Shown here in pieces: positions 35,729 through 47,090 of a DNA stretch of 64,000 nt (position 1 is the first letter of the stretch; every line of letters begins with the position of its first letter). Source of the DNA: Ganoderma boninense (lineage: Eukaryota; Basidiomycota; Agaricomycetes; Polyporales; Polyporaceae). The stretch spans positions 3,906,001 through 3,970,000 of the forward strand of contig CM035307.1 in the NCBI GenBank assembly GCA_002900995.3. Direction: 5' to 3'. The notes below the pieces were generated by a model. The model was not told the DNA's origin. It worked only from the letters and a program-made list of their open reading frames with translations, and searched no databases. The position numbers were made by a program, and so were the translations under genes.

Positions 35729-36679
35729 TTAGTAACCGCCGTTCTGCCCATTGTTCCAGTTCTTGCAGTCCTTGCCATCGTAGTCCTTGCCGTCCTTGCA
35801 CAAGTTGCCGTACTGCTTGTCGTCCTTGCCGATCTTGAACTTCTCGCTGTTGCTCTGCAGCTCGGGCTTGTCGTCCCGGATCGACACTAGTGCGAAAACA
35901 AGTGAGTGATCATGTACATTGTCATTGACAATGCCTGAAGTTGGACTTACAGGTAACCCGGTAGTCCTGACCGAAGAAGACGTTCGGGACGGTCACGTCG
36001 GCCGAGCCAGATTTCACGTCAAAGCCCTCGGCCAGAATAACTGCGCGACGTAGGTAAGGTGAGTACCACCGTCCAAAGCAACGAACAACGAACATGTTTG
36101 CTTACGGAAGGGAACGTCGTCGCCCTTGCGGAGGAAGAGCCGGGCCTTGCAACCCTGCTGCTTGCCGTCCTTGCCGCCGCCATTGCCCCACTGCTGACAC
36201 TGCTTGCTGTCGTCCCAGCCTTCCGCCCTGGCCGTCTCGCCGGCCATTCCAGTTCTTGTCGTCTTGCCAGCCTTGCCGTCGTTGCCACCCTTCTTCTTGT
36301 CGTCCCACTTCACCTCCCTATGCACGCGGTGAGTCCCGATCCACGTCGCTCCAAAGCGAGAAAATAATGATGTGCTCACCAGGTGACCTTCTGCTGGCTG
36401 CCGACCTTCCAGACGGCATCCTTGTTCGGCTGGGTGACCTTCGGCACGTGGTCCTTGTCCCACCCGAAGTCGCACCCGCAGTCACCGCCGTTGTGGTCCC
36501 CCGGTCTTCTGGGGCCAGTAGGTGCTGCTCGTCGTCGTCCACGACGTCGGGGCGTAGCCGCCGTCGCGGGCCTGGAGAGTGGGCGCGGGGGAGGCGGAGA
36601 CGCAGAGGATGGTGGAGAGGACGGTGGCGGCCGCGAGGGGCGCGAGGGCGCACTTGGCGAGGGTCGTCTTGGCGAACAT
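35729..36679 (-). pseudogene. Family D gene, contig-2 version with frameshifts
   Basis: Matches D at 29757-30709 almost base for base, with single C losses near 36222 and 36270 and an added C near 36501 that break exons 1 and 2. The last two exons are clean. It most likely represents the same locus as the contig-1 version, which is intact. Confidence 0.75.
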
Positions 36680-37655
36680 GATGAAGAGGTGGTATGTGAG
36701 GTTGAGGTCTGGTTGGATGTAGAAGATATTGGGCGGCGCGAATCTGTTGTGCTAGGGGAGGGGGCCGCATGATGCGGGACGTTTTATACTCTGCCGCGCT
36801 CTATGGCGCAGGCGACAGTGAGCCCCCATATTCTCCACCGATGCCTACGAAGAGAACTAATACGTCGACGAAGTGTGCGCATCCGCCTCTGCTCAACCAT
36901 AACAAGCAGACCGTAGTCCAGATCGGAACGGCGACACTTGAACAGGGGTTACGACGCAGCTACACGGTACACCCGCTGGACGGCCGTTACCAAACGCTCT
37001 GCTCCCGGCCGGTGTGGCTGTGCTCATCCCCCGATTCAGCCACTCCAATTCCCTTTCGTCGACGGAGCGGGTTCATCGATGGCCACATTTGAGCATCACC
37101 GACATGGAGCTGGTCGGAAAGGCGGTGAGACATACCACATACCTCGCGGTGACTACTTGACCTTTCGATACCGCAATCCCCGAACGTCATCGCGGTAGGC
37201 ACAACTTTGCGACTGCACCGGAGAATCAGGAGCATTACTCGGCCAATGCGGTATCGCCGACGAATGTTAGACATGTGGGGCCGGATGGACGAGTCCCGGT
37301 GAGAGCGCATATAGCCACAGCCGTCGCGAGTTGAAGACGCTAACTCCGCCGCTCACGAAATCGGAAAATCGCAGACCAACTTGAGACTGAGTGAGTGCGA
37401 GACCCTGCTCCTTTCCATTGTGCAGTGACACTTCCAGCTTGCGGCACAGTCGAACCTGGCGTATAAACTATCTAAACATCCCGGCGGCGTCCCGCAAAGC
37501 TAACATCATAACACATTTTCTCAATACGATGATGATAAGTGTTGACAATTTTCTCAGTGTTCCGATAAACGTTTGAACTATCCAGAAAACAGGTCTACAA
37601 GAAAAAAAGGCAAAACAACACGGACGTGGTATGCGACACCTTCCTATCTCAAGTC

Positions 37656-38338
37656 CTAATCCTTCCCGCTCTTGTGGGTCTTGTGTTCCGTGCCGTTCTT
37701 GTGCTCCGTCCCATTCTTTTGGGCCTTGTGGCCCTTCCCATCCTTGTGCGTCCCATTCTTTCCATCCCGCACCTCCACTGTAATCGCAATTCGGTGAGTC
37801 CAACCTATTGCGTTCCGGCGACAGACTGCCGAGTCCACTTACAATCTTCCTCCCGCGCATGCTTCTCAGACTTGCCCTTCTTCTCACCGTGCTTGCCCTT
37901 CTTGCCGTCCCTCTTCGCCACTGCGACGTCCATCCATAAGTCCCCCTCGCCATTTTACGTTGACGGCCCAACGAAAAAAGCTGAAAACAACTGCTTACAC
38001 TCGTAGGCCTCGGCGAGGTCCCTCGTGGACTTCTTCTTGCCCTCCTTGCTAGGCTTCTTCTTCGTCTCCTTCACGTGGCCGTGCTCCCCGCTCTTGCCCC
38101 TCTTCGGCAGGCCCTCTTGGCCGGCCCTGTGAATGCGTCGTCAATATCAATGCGGGTGCCGTCTCCATCGTCGAGAGGCGCATGGCTGAGCAACGTACCA
38201 GTTGCGCCTGAGGGCAGGGTGCAGGTCGCCGCGGGCCTCGAGAGCGGGGGCGGGAGAGGCGTGTGCCACCTGGGGGAGGACTGTAAGGAGAGCGAGGGGC
38301 ACGAGGGCCAGCGCGATGGTGTTTTTGGAGAACAGCAT
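37656..38338 (-). CDS. Family F secreted Lys/Gly/His-rich repeat protein, left-arm copy
   Basis: Four exons in the same arrangement as F3. A signal peptide (MLFSKNTIALALVPLALL) is followed by ASPAPALEAR, very like the same region of D, then a strongly basic low-complexity mature protein of about 110 residues built of KKG, GKHG and HKNG-type repeats (KKGKHGEKKGKSEKHARE; EHKNGTEHKTHKSGKD). There are no cysteines and no recognisable domain. A secreted, highly cationic polypeptide could bind wall polymers, nucleic acids or membranes, but nothing in the sequence decides this. It is next to D, on the same strand, in both arms. Confidence 0.75.
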
Positions 38339-38439
38339 GGCAAAAAGAAAGTCAAAGGGCTCGGAGTACGGATGGGTGAGTGGGCGGACGGGTGGACGGA
38401 TGGAGGAATAACCTGAGACTGCGCATGCTCAAGGCGAGT

Positions 38440-38446
38440 TTTTATA
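38440..38446 (-). promoter_or_regulatory. TATA box of F (left arm)
   Basis: TATAAAA on the minus strand, about 102 bp upstream of the F2 start codon; conserved in the right arm at 59788-59794. Confidence 0.6.
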
Positions 38447-38800
38447 GGATTGCAGGCATGCCTATTTTCGAGCGAGGAGGTGCATGCTGCGCCGTCCGTC
38501 CCTAGGAGGCTGATACCAATGCTGGAGGATGGCGGAGATGGAGGAGGCAATCTGGCGCGAAGAGCACGCCGTAGAATGCGAGCCCCGTCTGTCCCGTTCT
38601 AAGACAGCCGTTGGCTGACGGAATTAGCCAAGCCGTCTCCGTACATCCAAATGGAGCAGTTCCGCCATTGCCGTGAAATAGTGGTTAAAACAGGGGTCAT
38701 TCGAGGAGTCGCCCAATGCGCAGCGGGTGTTCGGTGGAAGGCAAGGATTTGAGGCCGGCCAGCCTGAGAGGTCTATTTTCGTCCGGGGACTATAGCCGAG

Positions 38801-39305
38801 GTGCTGGGCCCCTGGCAGGTTCAGCCCGCTTGGCGAGTGGGGTTCGTCGCGGATGATCCATGTGGCCGGTGCATAGAAGTCCTCGCCTGGTCATTCCGCA
38901 GCTCCGAAGTGCCTTGGTTCGGCGGTGAGTTTCTTAGTGTCGTCTCTTCCGTAGAACATGAAAATATCTCAATTCAGTTGTACGGGAAGAAAGCCACTGC
39001 TGCCGGCGGCATTTTGATACTACCCGTCCTCAGTGGCTTCGGGTACATGTGCATTCAATGGTATATCGTCGGCTCTGGACCCCTCTCACCCTCCTGTTCG
39101 TAGTAACACCGTGTCGGCCATGGGTGCATGGCCGCAAGCCCCATACTTCGCCTTCGGTGGCCATTTCGGAATACTGCTCTGCTCTGGGCGTGGGTCGAGG
39201 CCTGGCGGTACCTGCAAAAGCCGCTTCGCCTTTCGAATCAGTCCTCCTGTCCGGCCGGCCGGTGACATGGTGGTTGTGGAGGAACTAGTACATTTCGCGC
39301 CATAG
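38801..39305 (+). other. Region K: conserved open frames of unknown nature, left arm
   Basis: Two partly overlapping frames (38801-39103 and 39033-39305) recur in the right arm at 59439-59143 and 59282-58941 with amino-acid-level conservation (PWQVQPAWRVGF; EVPWFGGEFLSVVSS; MVVVEELVHFAP). One difference between copies is a 6-bp in-frame length change. That hints at coding constraint, but no ATG-initiated spliced model can be proven and both frames survive equally well. It is divergent from F. Confidence 0.3.
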
Positions 39306-40199
39306 TAAACCTTCCGACCTCTGTACTCAGGCTGCTACTAGACGCCTTGACGGCACTCGTCACAGCTTGGCTCACCTCGTCCTCCAGTGAAATTCAGCAG
39401 TAGTATTGGCTGGATCCTCATTAATGGATAGCTTGCCTACTCTGGGCCGTTTCATGTCGGGCTGATGCTTTGGTACAGTACGCTCTCTCCTTTTCATGCA
39501 ACTGCAGTGGTTTCCGAACCATATGATCCTGCCTGCCCGTGTGGCGGTGCCAAATTCCCAGTGTCGATCTTGGTTTCAAGTTGCGGCCCGGGGCATGTCC
39601 GACGTGGAGCATGGTTGCAGGTCCCCACCATGTCCGAGTTGTGTCCCGATAGCAATCCCGAAGGGTAGGCCGCTGCCTTACCAGGCAACCCCTCGGAGGT
39701 CCGCCTAGGAGTCATGCGCATACGCAATCCCATCTCCAACGGATCAAGTCGACGCATCTCCGCAACATCGAGCGCGGACGTGGAGCACACCGATCTTTCG
39801 GCGGGGCTGACAGTGGCTGTATGCAGGTGTCAAGAGCACCTTACACGATGTATTCGCCGGTACTCTGAACGTACGGCTTGACAACCTAGCGGAACACAGA
39901 AGGGCTGGGTCACACTGCACTCGCTCAGGCAAGGCTATGGTAGAATTGGCTATTCTAATTCGACAGGGGACAAGAAAACAACTACAATTACGAGTATGAG
40001 TCCATATATGCTGAGGTCCGTGTCCAGAACACTGACAACACGAATAGTCCAGTCCGGGTCCGAATCAAAATCCGGGTCCACCACTCCAATGCTCCGCCTC
40101 GCCGACCACAGCAGCTCGGACGACAAACGGGAGCGGCGGATGGAAGGCGGTCATCCCACCACACGCCTCGCCGAATCCTCAGCCATTCACGGTCCAAGC
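39306..40199. other. Intergenic stretch between K and A2
   Basis: Homologous to 58104-58940 in the right arm and, more distantly, to 13190-13860. No supported gene. Confidence 0.45.
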
Positions 40200-40878
40200 C
40201 TACCAATCCATCTCGCCGACAGGCCGAAGGAGGTCCATGAACGCCTGCCAGAGGCCCAGACCCGCTTCATCCTCATCAAGCCATTCAAATTCATCCTCGT
40301 ACTGCGCATCGTCCCGATTGTCAATACAACTTTCCGACCCCGTCCCCGAAATTTCAGAAGTGGCTCACCTTGCGATGATGGCGTCTGCGGCGGCCGTGGC
40401 CGCGGGTCCGGGAGGAATGGGAGCGGTGGTTCCAGAACACAGAGCCAGTCGCATGGTGCCTGTGGATGAGCACGAACCCGTCGACCTCGCAGTCGCCCCC
40501 CGCCTCCTCAGGCTCCCCAGCGGTGTGCATGACGGGCCACTGCCCAGTCGCGGCGGGGCGTTCGTCGTCGCAGTCGACGAACTCGAAGAAGTTGGGGGAG
40601 CCATGCCCGCGCACGCGGCGGCGCACGGTGGTCCGCGCCTGAGCGTGCTCAGCGGCAGCTCGTGCGGCCCGCCTGTCGTCCATGATGCGCTTGAGTCTGC
40701 GCGCGCGCTGGATCTTGTCCCAGGCAGCGAGCTCCTGGCGCATCTGCCCGCCTACCTCCAGCCTGCCGAGCTCGGGGGCGTCGGTGTCGGGGTCGGTGAT
40801 GAGGGCGAAGAAGGGCGTGCCGAAGGGCGTGCGGGCGAATGCGCCAGGGCGGAGCATGTGTGCGTCGAAGTCGCACAT
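40200..40878 (-). CDS. Family A protein, copy 2 (unknown function)
   Basis: Exons 40878-40369 and 40301-40200 with a 67-bp intron; 203 residues. PFGTPFFAL, a basic helix with RRLKRIMDDRRAARAAAEH, ATGSVFWNH and the acidic LWQAFMDLL tail are intact. The linker is shorter than in A1. It is head-to-head with C2. Its TATA element (TATAAAA) lies on the minus strand at 41004-41010, about 130 bp upstream, and is shared in position with all A copies. Confidence 0.87.
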
Positions 40879-41534
40879 GCTGGAGCACCACGATGGGGTA
40901 GTAAAACAAAAGTGGTACTTAGACGTTGGAGAGATGGTATCGCTGTATAAGATGGTAGTTTGGGTGCGAGGTTGGTGGGGTGTTATGCGTCGCGAAGTGG
41001 GCGTTTTATAGACCTACGGTGCTTGGCCAGGCTCGATCCATACGAGCTTCCGCTCATCCACATCCGACTTGGAAGTCGTCCAGATACGGCAGCTCTCAAG
41101 CGGATTGTCAGCGTTCCAGGTGATATACATCCGTGTTTGAAGCAAGAGCAAGCATACCACTCGAGGAGCCTGACGGTTATGGCACCAAAGACCCGGCATG
41201 CGGTGCTTCGCGCCTGACAACGAACGCAGTGCGACCCGATAGAACCTGCAAGTCAGTGAATACTCTCCATGCTTTCATCAGCTCATGAGATGAATTGAAA
41301 TACTTAGTGCTGCACTTACAACTGTTTCTGAGAGCCCCAGTTTGGGCATGACTCGATGACAGTGGCAGAAGCCGAAGACGGGCGCCAACCAATGAACTGG
41401 GGTCGGCGCAGGTCGGCGCTCGCTAAGCATGAGCGCGCGTTGCTTGTGGCTGGACGACATTGATTGACCTCTTGCTCCGACTTATCCAGTGCTTGCATCT
41501 TGTCTATTGCCCTGCCTTGGCTACGCGTCTAGCG
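40879..41534. promoter_or_regulatory. Divergent promoter region of A2 and C2
   Basis: Second example of the shared A-C intergenic region. It is the empty-site counterpart for the solo LTR upstream of A3: the sequence around 41085-41110 runs through ACGGCAGCTCTCAAGCGG without insertion. Confidence 0.75.
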
Positions 41535-42351
41535 ATGAACGACATCCGGAGCAACATACCAAAGAACTCCGCACTTTGGGAGGGATCCCAATACTTATTG
41601 GAGATGGAGCCCAGTACCGACCCCGCCAGACCAGGTTGTCGGTACACGGAGGCAGCCGCATTGGCTCAGATCCGTGTGAGTGCCAGTATTTCTGACGAGC
41701 AACGATCACAGTGGGCCAGAGGTTATGTACTATCCTTCCTGTAGAAGTGGAAGCATCTCATGCGAAACCGGAAACCTGAAACCACCATCCCTCCCGAGAT
41801 GCTCTGGACCGGCAAGAACCGCCCTCCTGTGCTCCTCTATGGCTGGCCATTCAAGGACGACTACTTCCTCGAGTACGCGAAGCACCATCGCATCTCGTTC
41901 GAGACCGATCCCAAGCACCAGGCGTGGCTCGGCTGCGACACTCTCGAGTTCAACTTCGGAGACGTCACGGAGGACCACTGCAAGCGGAAGAACGTCGTCA
42001 ACTACCTGCGCATCATGGCGCGTATCACCGTTGTGAACCAGTTCAGGCGTGCGACGGGGCAGAGGCTCGAGATTGGGCGGCCGTTCTCATTCAAATACCC
42101 GAAGATCTTGTACATGTGGACGAACTACAACATGGACGAAGAGTACGACGACTTTGGGAGGCCGGATAGGTATGACAAGGTGGCGAAGTTGTTGGGTACG
42201 GCAATGAACGAGTGCTTGCCGGAGGGCGAGAAGACGAAGCTGAAATGGTGGTGGTCCTGGGACGACAACGACGTGGTACGTGATTCCCGTCCTGTAAACC
42301 TGCCGGCAGTCCTCAACCACACTCCAGAATGTCCTGCAAGACATGGATTAG
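41535..42351 (+). CDS. Family C protein, copy 2 (unknown function)
   Basis: Exons 41535-41675, 41745-42275 and 42328-42351; 231 residues, same splice sites as C1 and C3. Differences from C1 are a few conservative substitutions (MNDIRSN versus MNDIPSN; HHRISFETD versus RHRITFETD), with no stop or indel. The upstream ATG seen in C1 is ACG here, which supports the start chosen. It is divergent from A2. Confidence 0.85.
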
Positions 42352-43258
42352 TGGTGTCAAGCCGACCTATTCATCATGTATGATTCTTGTTGGTTCGTAC
42401 TGGAATGTCGCTGTCTCTTCTTCTGTCCTGCTCTCCACTGTATTGTCTTCCACGCATCGTCTGTCAAGCAACGCAATATGAAGCAATTGGCAGCTCACTA
42501 TGACACATCACCTGGCTCTGGTGCCTGGTCTATAGCTCGAGAATCAAAGGTGCATAAACGAACGCAGGCTTGGCTCCTACAGCTTCCAGATCGTGCGCTT
42601 CATATTTCCATTCACAACGTCACCTTGCAGTTCGCCTCTGTGGGGCTCGTTTCTCTAAACTCCGGCTCGTCCGGTCTATATGCGACTAACTTGCCTAATG
42701 ACGAGACACAAACAAGACCTGCAAGACTCGTTTTTGCCTCCAGTCGGAATGATCGCGGTTCGTCCTGCCATTCGAATATCGAATGCGGTCTGGACCACGA
42801 ATATCATCACCACGTATGTATGTTCATTTTTGTGCAACTGCTCTTTGCTTATATGCGCCCTTAACAGATGAGGGGGCTCAAGGGGACGTACACCAATGCC
42901 TCCTACCGATGACGCAGTATTAGCATATCAGACCTTGCAGCCGGTCGTTCGGTGCAACGACGTGCGTGGCCCTAGCATTTCAATTGCAACTACTATTACA
43001 GGATACGAGTGACTGTGACTACATGTGCAACTACAGTACTACGGCTAAGCGTCTGGGCCGTACCACGCTGTGGTCCAAGCCTGGAACGCTGAGTACACAG
43101 ACGATACAGAAATCCCAATCCTTTGCTGTCCTGAGTCTTCGTCCAAGCCCTCCAATATCCCTGCTCTAATCCCCCCATGTCCTTCTCCACTCCAACGACG
43201 GACTGGCTCGGCTCGTGGTAGGTCGCCATCCCACCACTCGCGTCCCCATGTCCGCCTC
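42352..43258. repeat. Conserved C-B interval, left arm
   Basis: Matches 55029-55941 (reverse complement) and, in part, 4798-5209. It contains the 3' flanks of C2 and B1. Short frames are conserved between copies but without splice or composition support. Confidence 0.6.
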
Positions 43259-43980
43259 CTAATGCATGGCGGCACCAAGCCGACGGAGGAAGCGGGTCCA
43301 GAGGCTCGAAAATCCACTGCATCGCACAGCCTAGCATTGAGCGTTCGAGTTTTCAAATGAGTGTCAGGTGTGTCTCGACACGGATCCCAGGCTTGGAGCG
43401 GACTAACCTTGCGACGGACCCGCCGGCCGCGGTGGTTCCAGAAGACCGAGCCGGTCGCGTCGGCCGCGTCGATGACCATGAAGCCGTCAAGGATGTAGTC
43501 GATGTCCGAGTCCGAGACGTTGGAGTACATGTCGGGCCAGAGTCGGTCGCGTTCGGAAGTTGAAGATGAAGCCCCCGTCATCTCGGAGTCCGAGTCGCCA
43601 GCCTGAGGACCATCGACGTCAGACACGAAGTGACTGGGGTAGCCCGCCCCACCCACGACGGACCCGCCGCCAACTGCCCCTCCGGCCGCCTCGCCTTCGT
43701 CGTCGTCGCTGTCGTCACCTGCAAACGGGGTGTCCTGGAGTACAGCCGCATACGCTCTGTTCTCGGGCAGCTTACCGGCTCTCTGGAGCTTCTCCCAGAC
43801 CCTGATCTCCTCCATCATCCACGCGTCGAGCAGCCGCTTGACGAAGGTGCCGGTGTCGGTCTCCGGGTCGATGGTGAGGGTGAAGAAGGGCGTGCCGAAG
43901 GGCGCATGGGCGGCGGCGCCAGGCCGGAGGACGGAGGTTGTGCCGGACTTGCAGAGGGCTTGGGAGGCGGTGTAGGACAT
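43259..43980 (-). CDS. Family B protein, copy 1 (diverged A-family relative)
   Basis: Exons 43980-43408 and 43330-43259 with a 77-bp intron (GTTAGT...GCTAG), both phase 0; 214 residues. Shared with family A: APFGTPFFTL near residue 30, a charged helix (WMMEEIRVWEKLQRAGKLPE), the YILDGFMVIDAADATGSVFWNH block and the same intron position after a basic RRVRRK end. The second exon ends with LWTRFLRRLGAAMH, comparable to LWQAFMDLL in A. The linker holds Gly/Ser and acidic residues. No signal peptide and no known domain. Confidence 0.82.
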
Positions 43981-44642
43981 GGTGGTGGTGATGAGGAGGG
44001 GGAGAAGGAGAGGGAGGAGATGGTAGAGCTCTGCTCAGGAGTACTAGTGAAGGGATGGGGGTGTGTGGTGGTAAGGGTGTAAGGTAGGTGGGGTGTCAGC
44101 CGCTGTTTCGCGGCTGTCGTGTGGTATTCCTGACTCGGGCTCGATCTGCATGGTCGAGTAATGTCGATCTCCACTTATGCTATGGGCTATCTTTTGAAAA
44201 GACATGTGTATTTATTAAGTGTGGCGAAGGCGATACGGGAATGCAAGCCGCCGGGCAGTGCACGGTTAAGAAAGAATACTCTGACCACATTCCCGGTGCG
44301 CATCGCTGACCTACGACGACATGGTCGGGGTCCCTTGGGCACGACTTGTTCATTGAGAACACGCGCTGTACGTACACTGTACGTCCTCTTGACGCCCTAC
44401 CTAACTGCGGGAAACGAGAAAACGAATCACGAGTATGAGTCCATATATGCTCAGGTCCGTGTCCAGAACACTGACAACACGAATAGTCCAGTCCGGGTCC
44501 GAACCAAAATCCGAAATCCAGTACTCCAGCACTCCGGTCACCGACCACAGCGGCTCCAACGACAAACCTGGAGCGGCGGATAGAAGGGGGGGGCCGTCCC
44601 ACCATACGCCTCTCCGAATCCTCAGCCATTCACGGTCCGAGC
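43981..44642. other. Intergenic stretch between B1 and A3
   Basis: Homologous to 53639-54312 in the right arm. It contains the B promoter side, with an AT-rich TATTTATTAAG near 44210. No gene supported. Confidence 0.5.
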
Positions 44643-45325
44643 CTACCAATCCATGTCGCCGACAGGCCGAAGGAGGTCCATGAACGCCTGCCAGAGGCCC
44701 AGACCCGCTTCATCCTCATCAAGCCATTCAAGTTCGTCATCGTACTACGCATCGTTCCGAATGTCAATACAAGTCCGACCCCATCCCTGACATCTCTGAA
44801 ACGGCTCACCTTGCGATGATAACCCTTGCGGCGGCCGTGGCTGCGGGGCCGGGAGGAGCGGGAGCGGTCGTTCCAGGACACAGAGCCAGTCGCATGGTGC
44901 CTGTGGATGAGCACGAACCCGTCAACCTCGCAGTCGACGTCCGCCTCCGCCCCCTCAGGCTGCCCCGTGGTGTGCATGATCGGCCACTGCCCAGTCGCGG
45001 CAGGACTGTCGTCGTCGCGGTCGACGAACTCAAAGAAGTTGGGGGAGCCATGCCCGCGCACGCGGCGGCGCACGGTGGTCCGGGCCTGAGCGTGCTCAGC
45101 GGCAGCTCGTGCGGCCCGCCTGTCGTCCATGATGCGCTTGAGCCTGTGGGCGCGCTGGATCTTGTCCCAGGCAGTGAGCTCGTGGCGCATCTGCCCGCCT
45201 ACCTCGAGCTTTCCGAGCTCAGGGGCGTCAGTGTCGGGGTCGGTGATGAGGGCGAAGAAGGGCGTGCCGAAGGGCGTGCGGGCGAAGGCGCCTGGGCGGA
45301 GCATGTGTGCGTCGATGTCGCACAT
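44643..45325 (-). CDS. Family A protein, copy 3 (unknown function)
   Basis: Exons 45325-44810 and 44744-44643 with a 65-bp intron; 205 residues and all family motifs intact (PFGTPFFAL, RRVRGHGSPNFFEFVD, ATGSVSWNDR). The last differs from ATGSVFWNH of the other copies: Phe to Ser and His to Asp, so the most conserved motif is changed here. The TATA element (TATAAAA, minus strand) is at 45451-45457. A 185-bp solo LTR sits a further 80 bp upstream, where C would be expected; no C gene is present. Confidence 0.85.
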
Positions 45326-45539
45326 GCTGGAGCAAAATGGTGGGCTGGCAAAGCAAAAGTGGTACCTAGGCGTTGGAGAGGTGGTATCGCTGGAGAAGAT
45401 CGTGGGTTGGGTGCGAGGTTGGTGGGGTGTTATGCGTCACGAAGTGGGCGTTTTATAGACCTACGGTGCTCGGCCAGGCTCGATCCATACGAGCTGCCGC
45501 TCATCCACATCCGACTTGGAAGTCGTCCAGATACGGCAG

Positions 45540-45724
45540 TGTTGGAAAATCTGTCAGAGGTCGAGCTAGACAGCGAAAGCGAGTAAATTCCGGTTGTCCT
45601 GCACCGGCCGTCGTGGTACAGAGACAAACGGATGAACTACAAAAATGTGCAATCCCGCTCCGTATCGTACGTCGGAAAGTCCCGGCGAGCAAGCGCTCGC
45701 TTGCTCAAAATCCGTGTTCCAACA
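45540..45724. mobile_element. Solo LTR, 185 bp, upstream of A3
   Basis: Begins TGTTGGAA and ends TTCCAACA (8-bp inverted termini), flanked by target duplication GGCAG (45535-45539 and 45725-45729). Paralogous empty sites exist upstream of A2 (about 41090), A1 and A5. It contains a hairpin (GAGCAAGC...GCTTGCTC, about 45688-45706). It belongs to a different family from the chromovirus and the TRIM; no full element of this family is in the window. Confidence 0.92.
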
Positions 45725-45729
45725 GGCAG

Positions 45730-46190
45730 CTCTTATGCGGATTGTTAGCGATCTAGGTGATAGACATCCGCGTCGCATCACTCTGAAAAGCCTCAAGGTT
45801 CTGTTCAGCGCAGAGGGCAACTGGAGTCCGAGGAATCCGATCCGATAGAACATATAAAACACCAAGTCTACTTCATAATATCATCAACTAACATGTATGA
45901 GTTTTATGTGTTAAAATAGTTTTGTGCTTACTACCCCTGTGTAGTGATCATCTGCAGCCATCGCATAAGCAAAGCAACACCGGACGTTAACCAACTCCGT
46001 GGGCGCTAGCAATCAGCGCGCTTGCACCTGCGGCAGTGCTGGACAGTGCTGGACTTGGCTGGCCGCCGCTGGCTCCCGTTTAGCATTCTCTATTCGCATC
46101 ATGTCAATCTTCCTGATTTTGCTGCGAGTATGACGACGAACGAAATGCAGAACAAAATACCCAAGAAATCAGACACTTTGAAACTTCGAC
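45730..46190. other. Distal end of the left arm
   Basis: The A3 5' flank fades into unrelated AT-rich DNA near 45930. No gene supported. Confidence 0.4.
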
Positions 46191-46450
46191 TTCCTAGGGA
46201 CTACCTCGCTTCCTCAGCGTTGCCCCTTGAAGTGGCCCCGGCCCCCAACAGTCATGTCTCTGAACATGAACATCGCCCTCCTCAAGTTCCGACGCTGGCG
46301 AGCCCACATCAGATGTGGGCATGTGTGTGGGTGCGGTGGTTCCAAAACATATTGTCGGGTCGTTTGTGTCTGTGGATGGCCACGAATCCGTCGAACCACC
46401 GTAGCCCATGTCTGAGTACTTGCTGAGTCATCTCCGGCGGTGGGATACGT
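46190..46450 (-). pseudogene. Relict of a family A gene
   Basis: A minus-strand frame contains DGFVAIHRHKRPDNMFWNHR, clearly derived from the family A block around DGFVLIHRHHATGSVFWNH. Flanking parts of the gene are unrecognisable and no start or intron can be placed. It is an older, decayed copy outside the inverted-repeat arms. Confidence 0.7.
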
Positions 46451-46709
46451 GTCCGGCAACAGCACAGCTGAAGAATATTCGAACGTCTGCCATATTTGAA
46501 ACAGTTCAGGTAGTCGCCCCCGCCAACGTCGAGCGCTGAGAGGTGAGGTGAGCTTGTCGGTGCCTTTGTGGTATCCTCAGATGACACTCATATGATGTCG
46601 AGTGTGATATAGCACCTCCAACTCATCGTTATTGTACAGTACGGCACAGAAAATGATTCCGCCACAGCACGCTACTTGATGCCGATCGCAAATTCCGAAA
46701 TTATCAGCA

Positions 46710-47090
46710 CTACTCGCTTTCCGTGTGCTCATCGTCCGCGTAAAGCTGCTCGTCCCCATCATCTACGTCCTCGCCATCCTCGCCATCCTCCTCGTCCTCC
46801 TCGTCCTCATGATCACGACTAGCCGAGCCCACCGCCTGAAATTGAACCATCAGTTCCTGCACGGCTTCATCTGGGTCTCCATCTTGGTCTTCCTCTTCTG
46901 CGGCCACGACACCAAGCTGCCTTCCTCGCGATCGGGTGGTGGCGGGAGAAAAGGGAACACCTCCCCGCGCCTTCCAGGTTTTCAAGTGTCTCTTGGTGGC
47001 GGGACTTGGATCGAAGTCGTCCCTGTCGTCTTTGGGTGAGTCGTTAGAAGACGACAACACCACAAAGTGGGCGTTTTTTTTTGCCTGCAC
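46710..47090 (-). CDS. Possible 3' exon of an acidic hypothetical protein
   Basis: An open frame of about 126 residues with a basic start (TKRHLKTWKARGG) and a strongly acidic end (HEDEEDEEDGEDGEDVDDG) before TGA at 46710. A GTGCAG acceptor-like site lies just upstream near 47085. Composition resembles the acidic linkers of families A and G, but no motif is shared. It may be a real exon or a relict next to the A fragment. Confidence 0.3.
   Translation of the reverse strand: MQAKKNAHFVVLSSSNDSPKDDRDDFDPSPATKRHLKTWKARGGVPFSPATTRSRGRQLGVVAAEEEDQDGDPDEAVQELMVQFQAVGSASRDHEDEEDEEDGEDGEDVDDGDEQLYADDEHTESE

Larger units (their letters stand above)
34262..45930. repeat. Left arm of a large inverted duplication
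   Basis: Gene order E(+), D(-), F(-), A2(-), C2(+), B1(-), A3(-) is the exact mirror of the right arm (52619-64000), with homologous intergenic DNA. Arm length is about 11.4 kb and the spacer is about 6.7 kb of mostly retroelement sequence. Sequence divergence between arms is substantial (many substitutions in D, F, A), so this is not a recent palindrome. The first part (to about 40010) also duplicates contig 1. Confidence 0.9.

Noticed and set aside
34262..40010. A genuine tandem duplication of E-D-F-K
   Set aside because: Opposite error gradients meeting at a 100-N gap and nearly exclusive single-base indels fit unmerged contig ends better.
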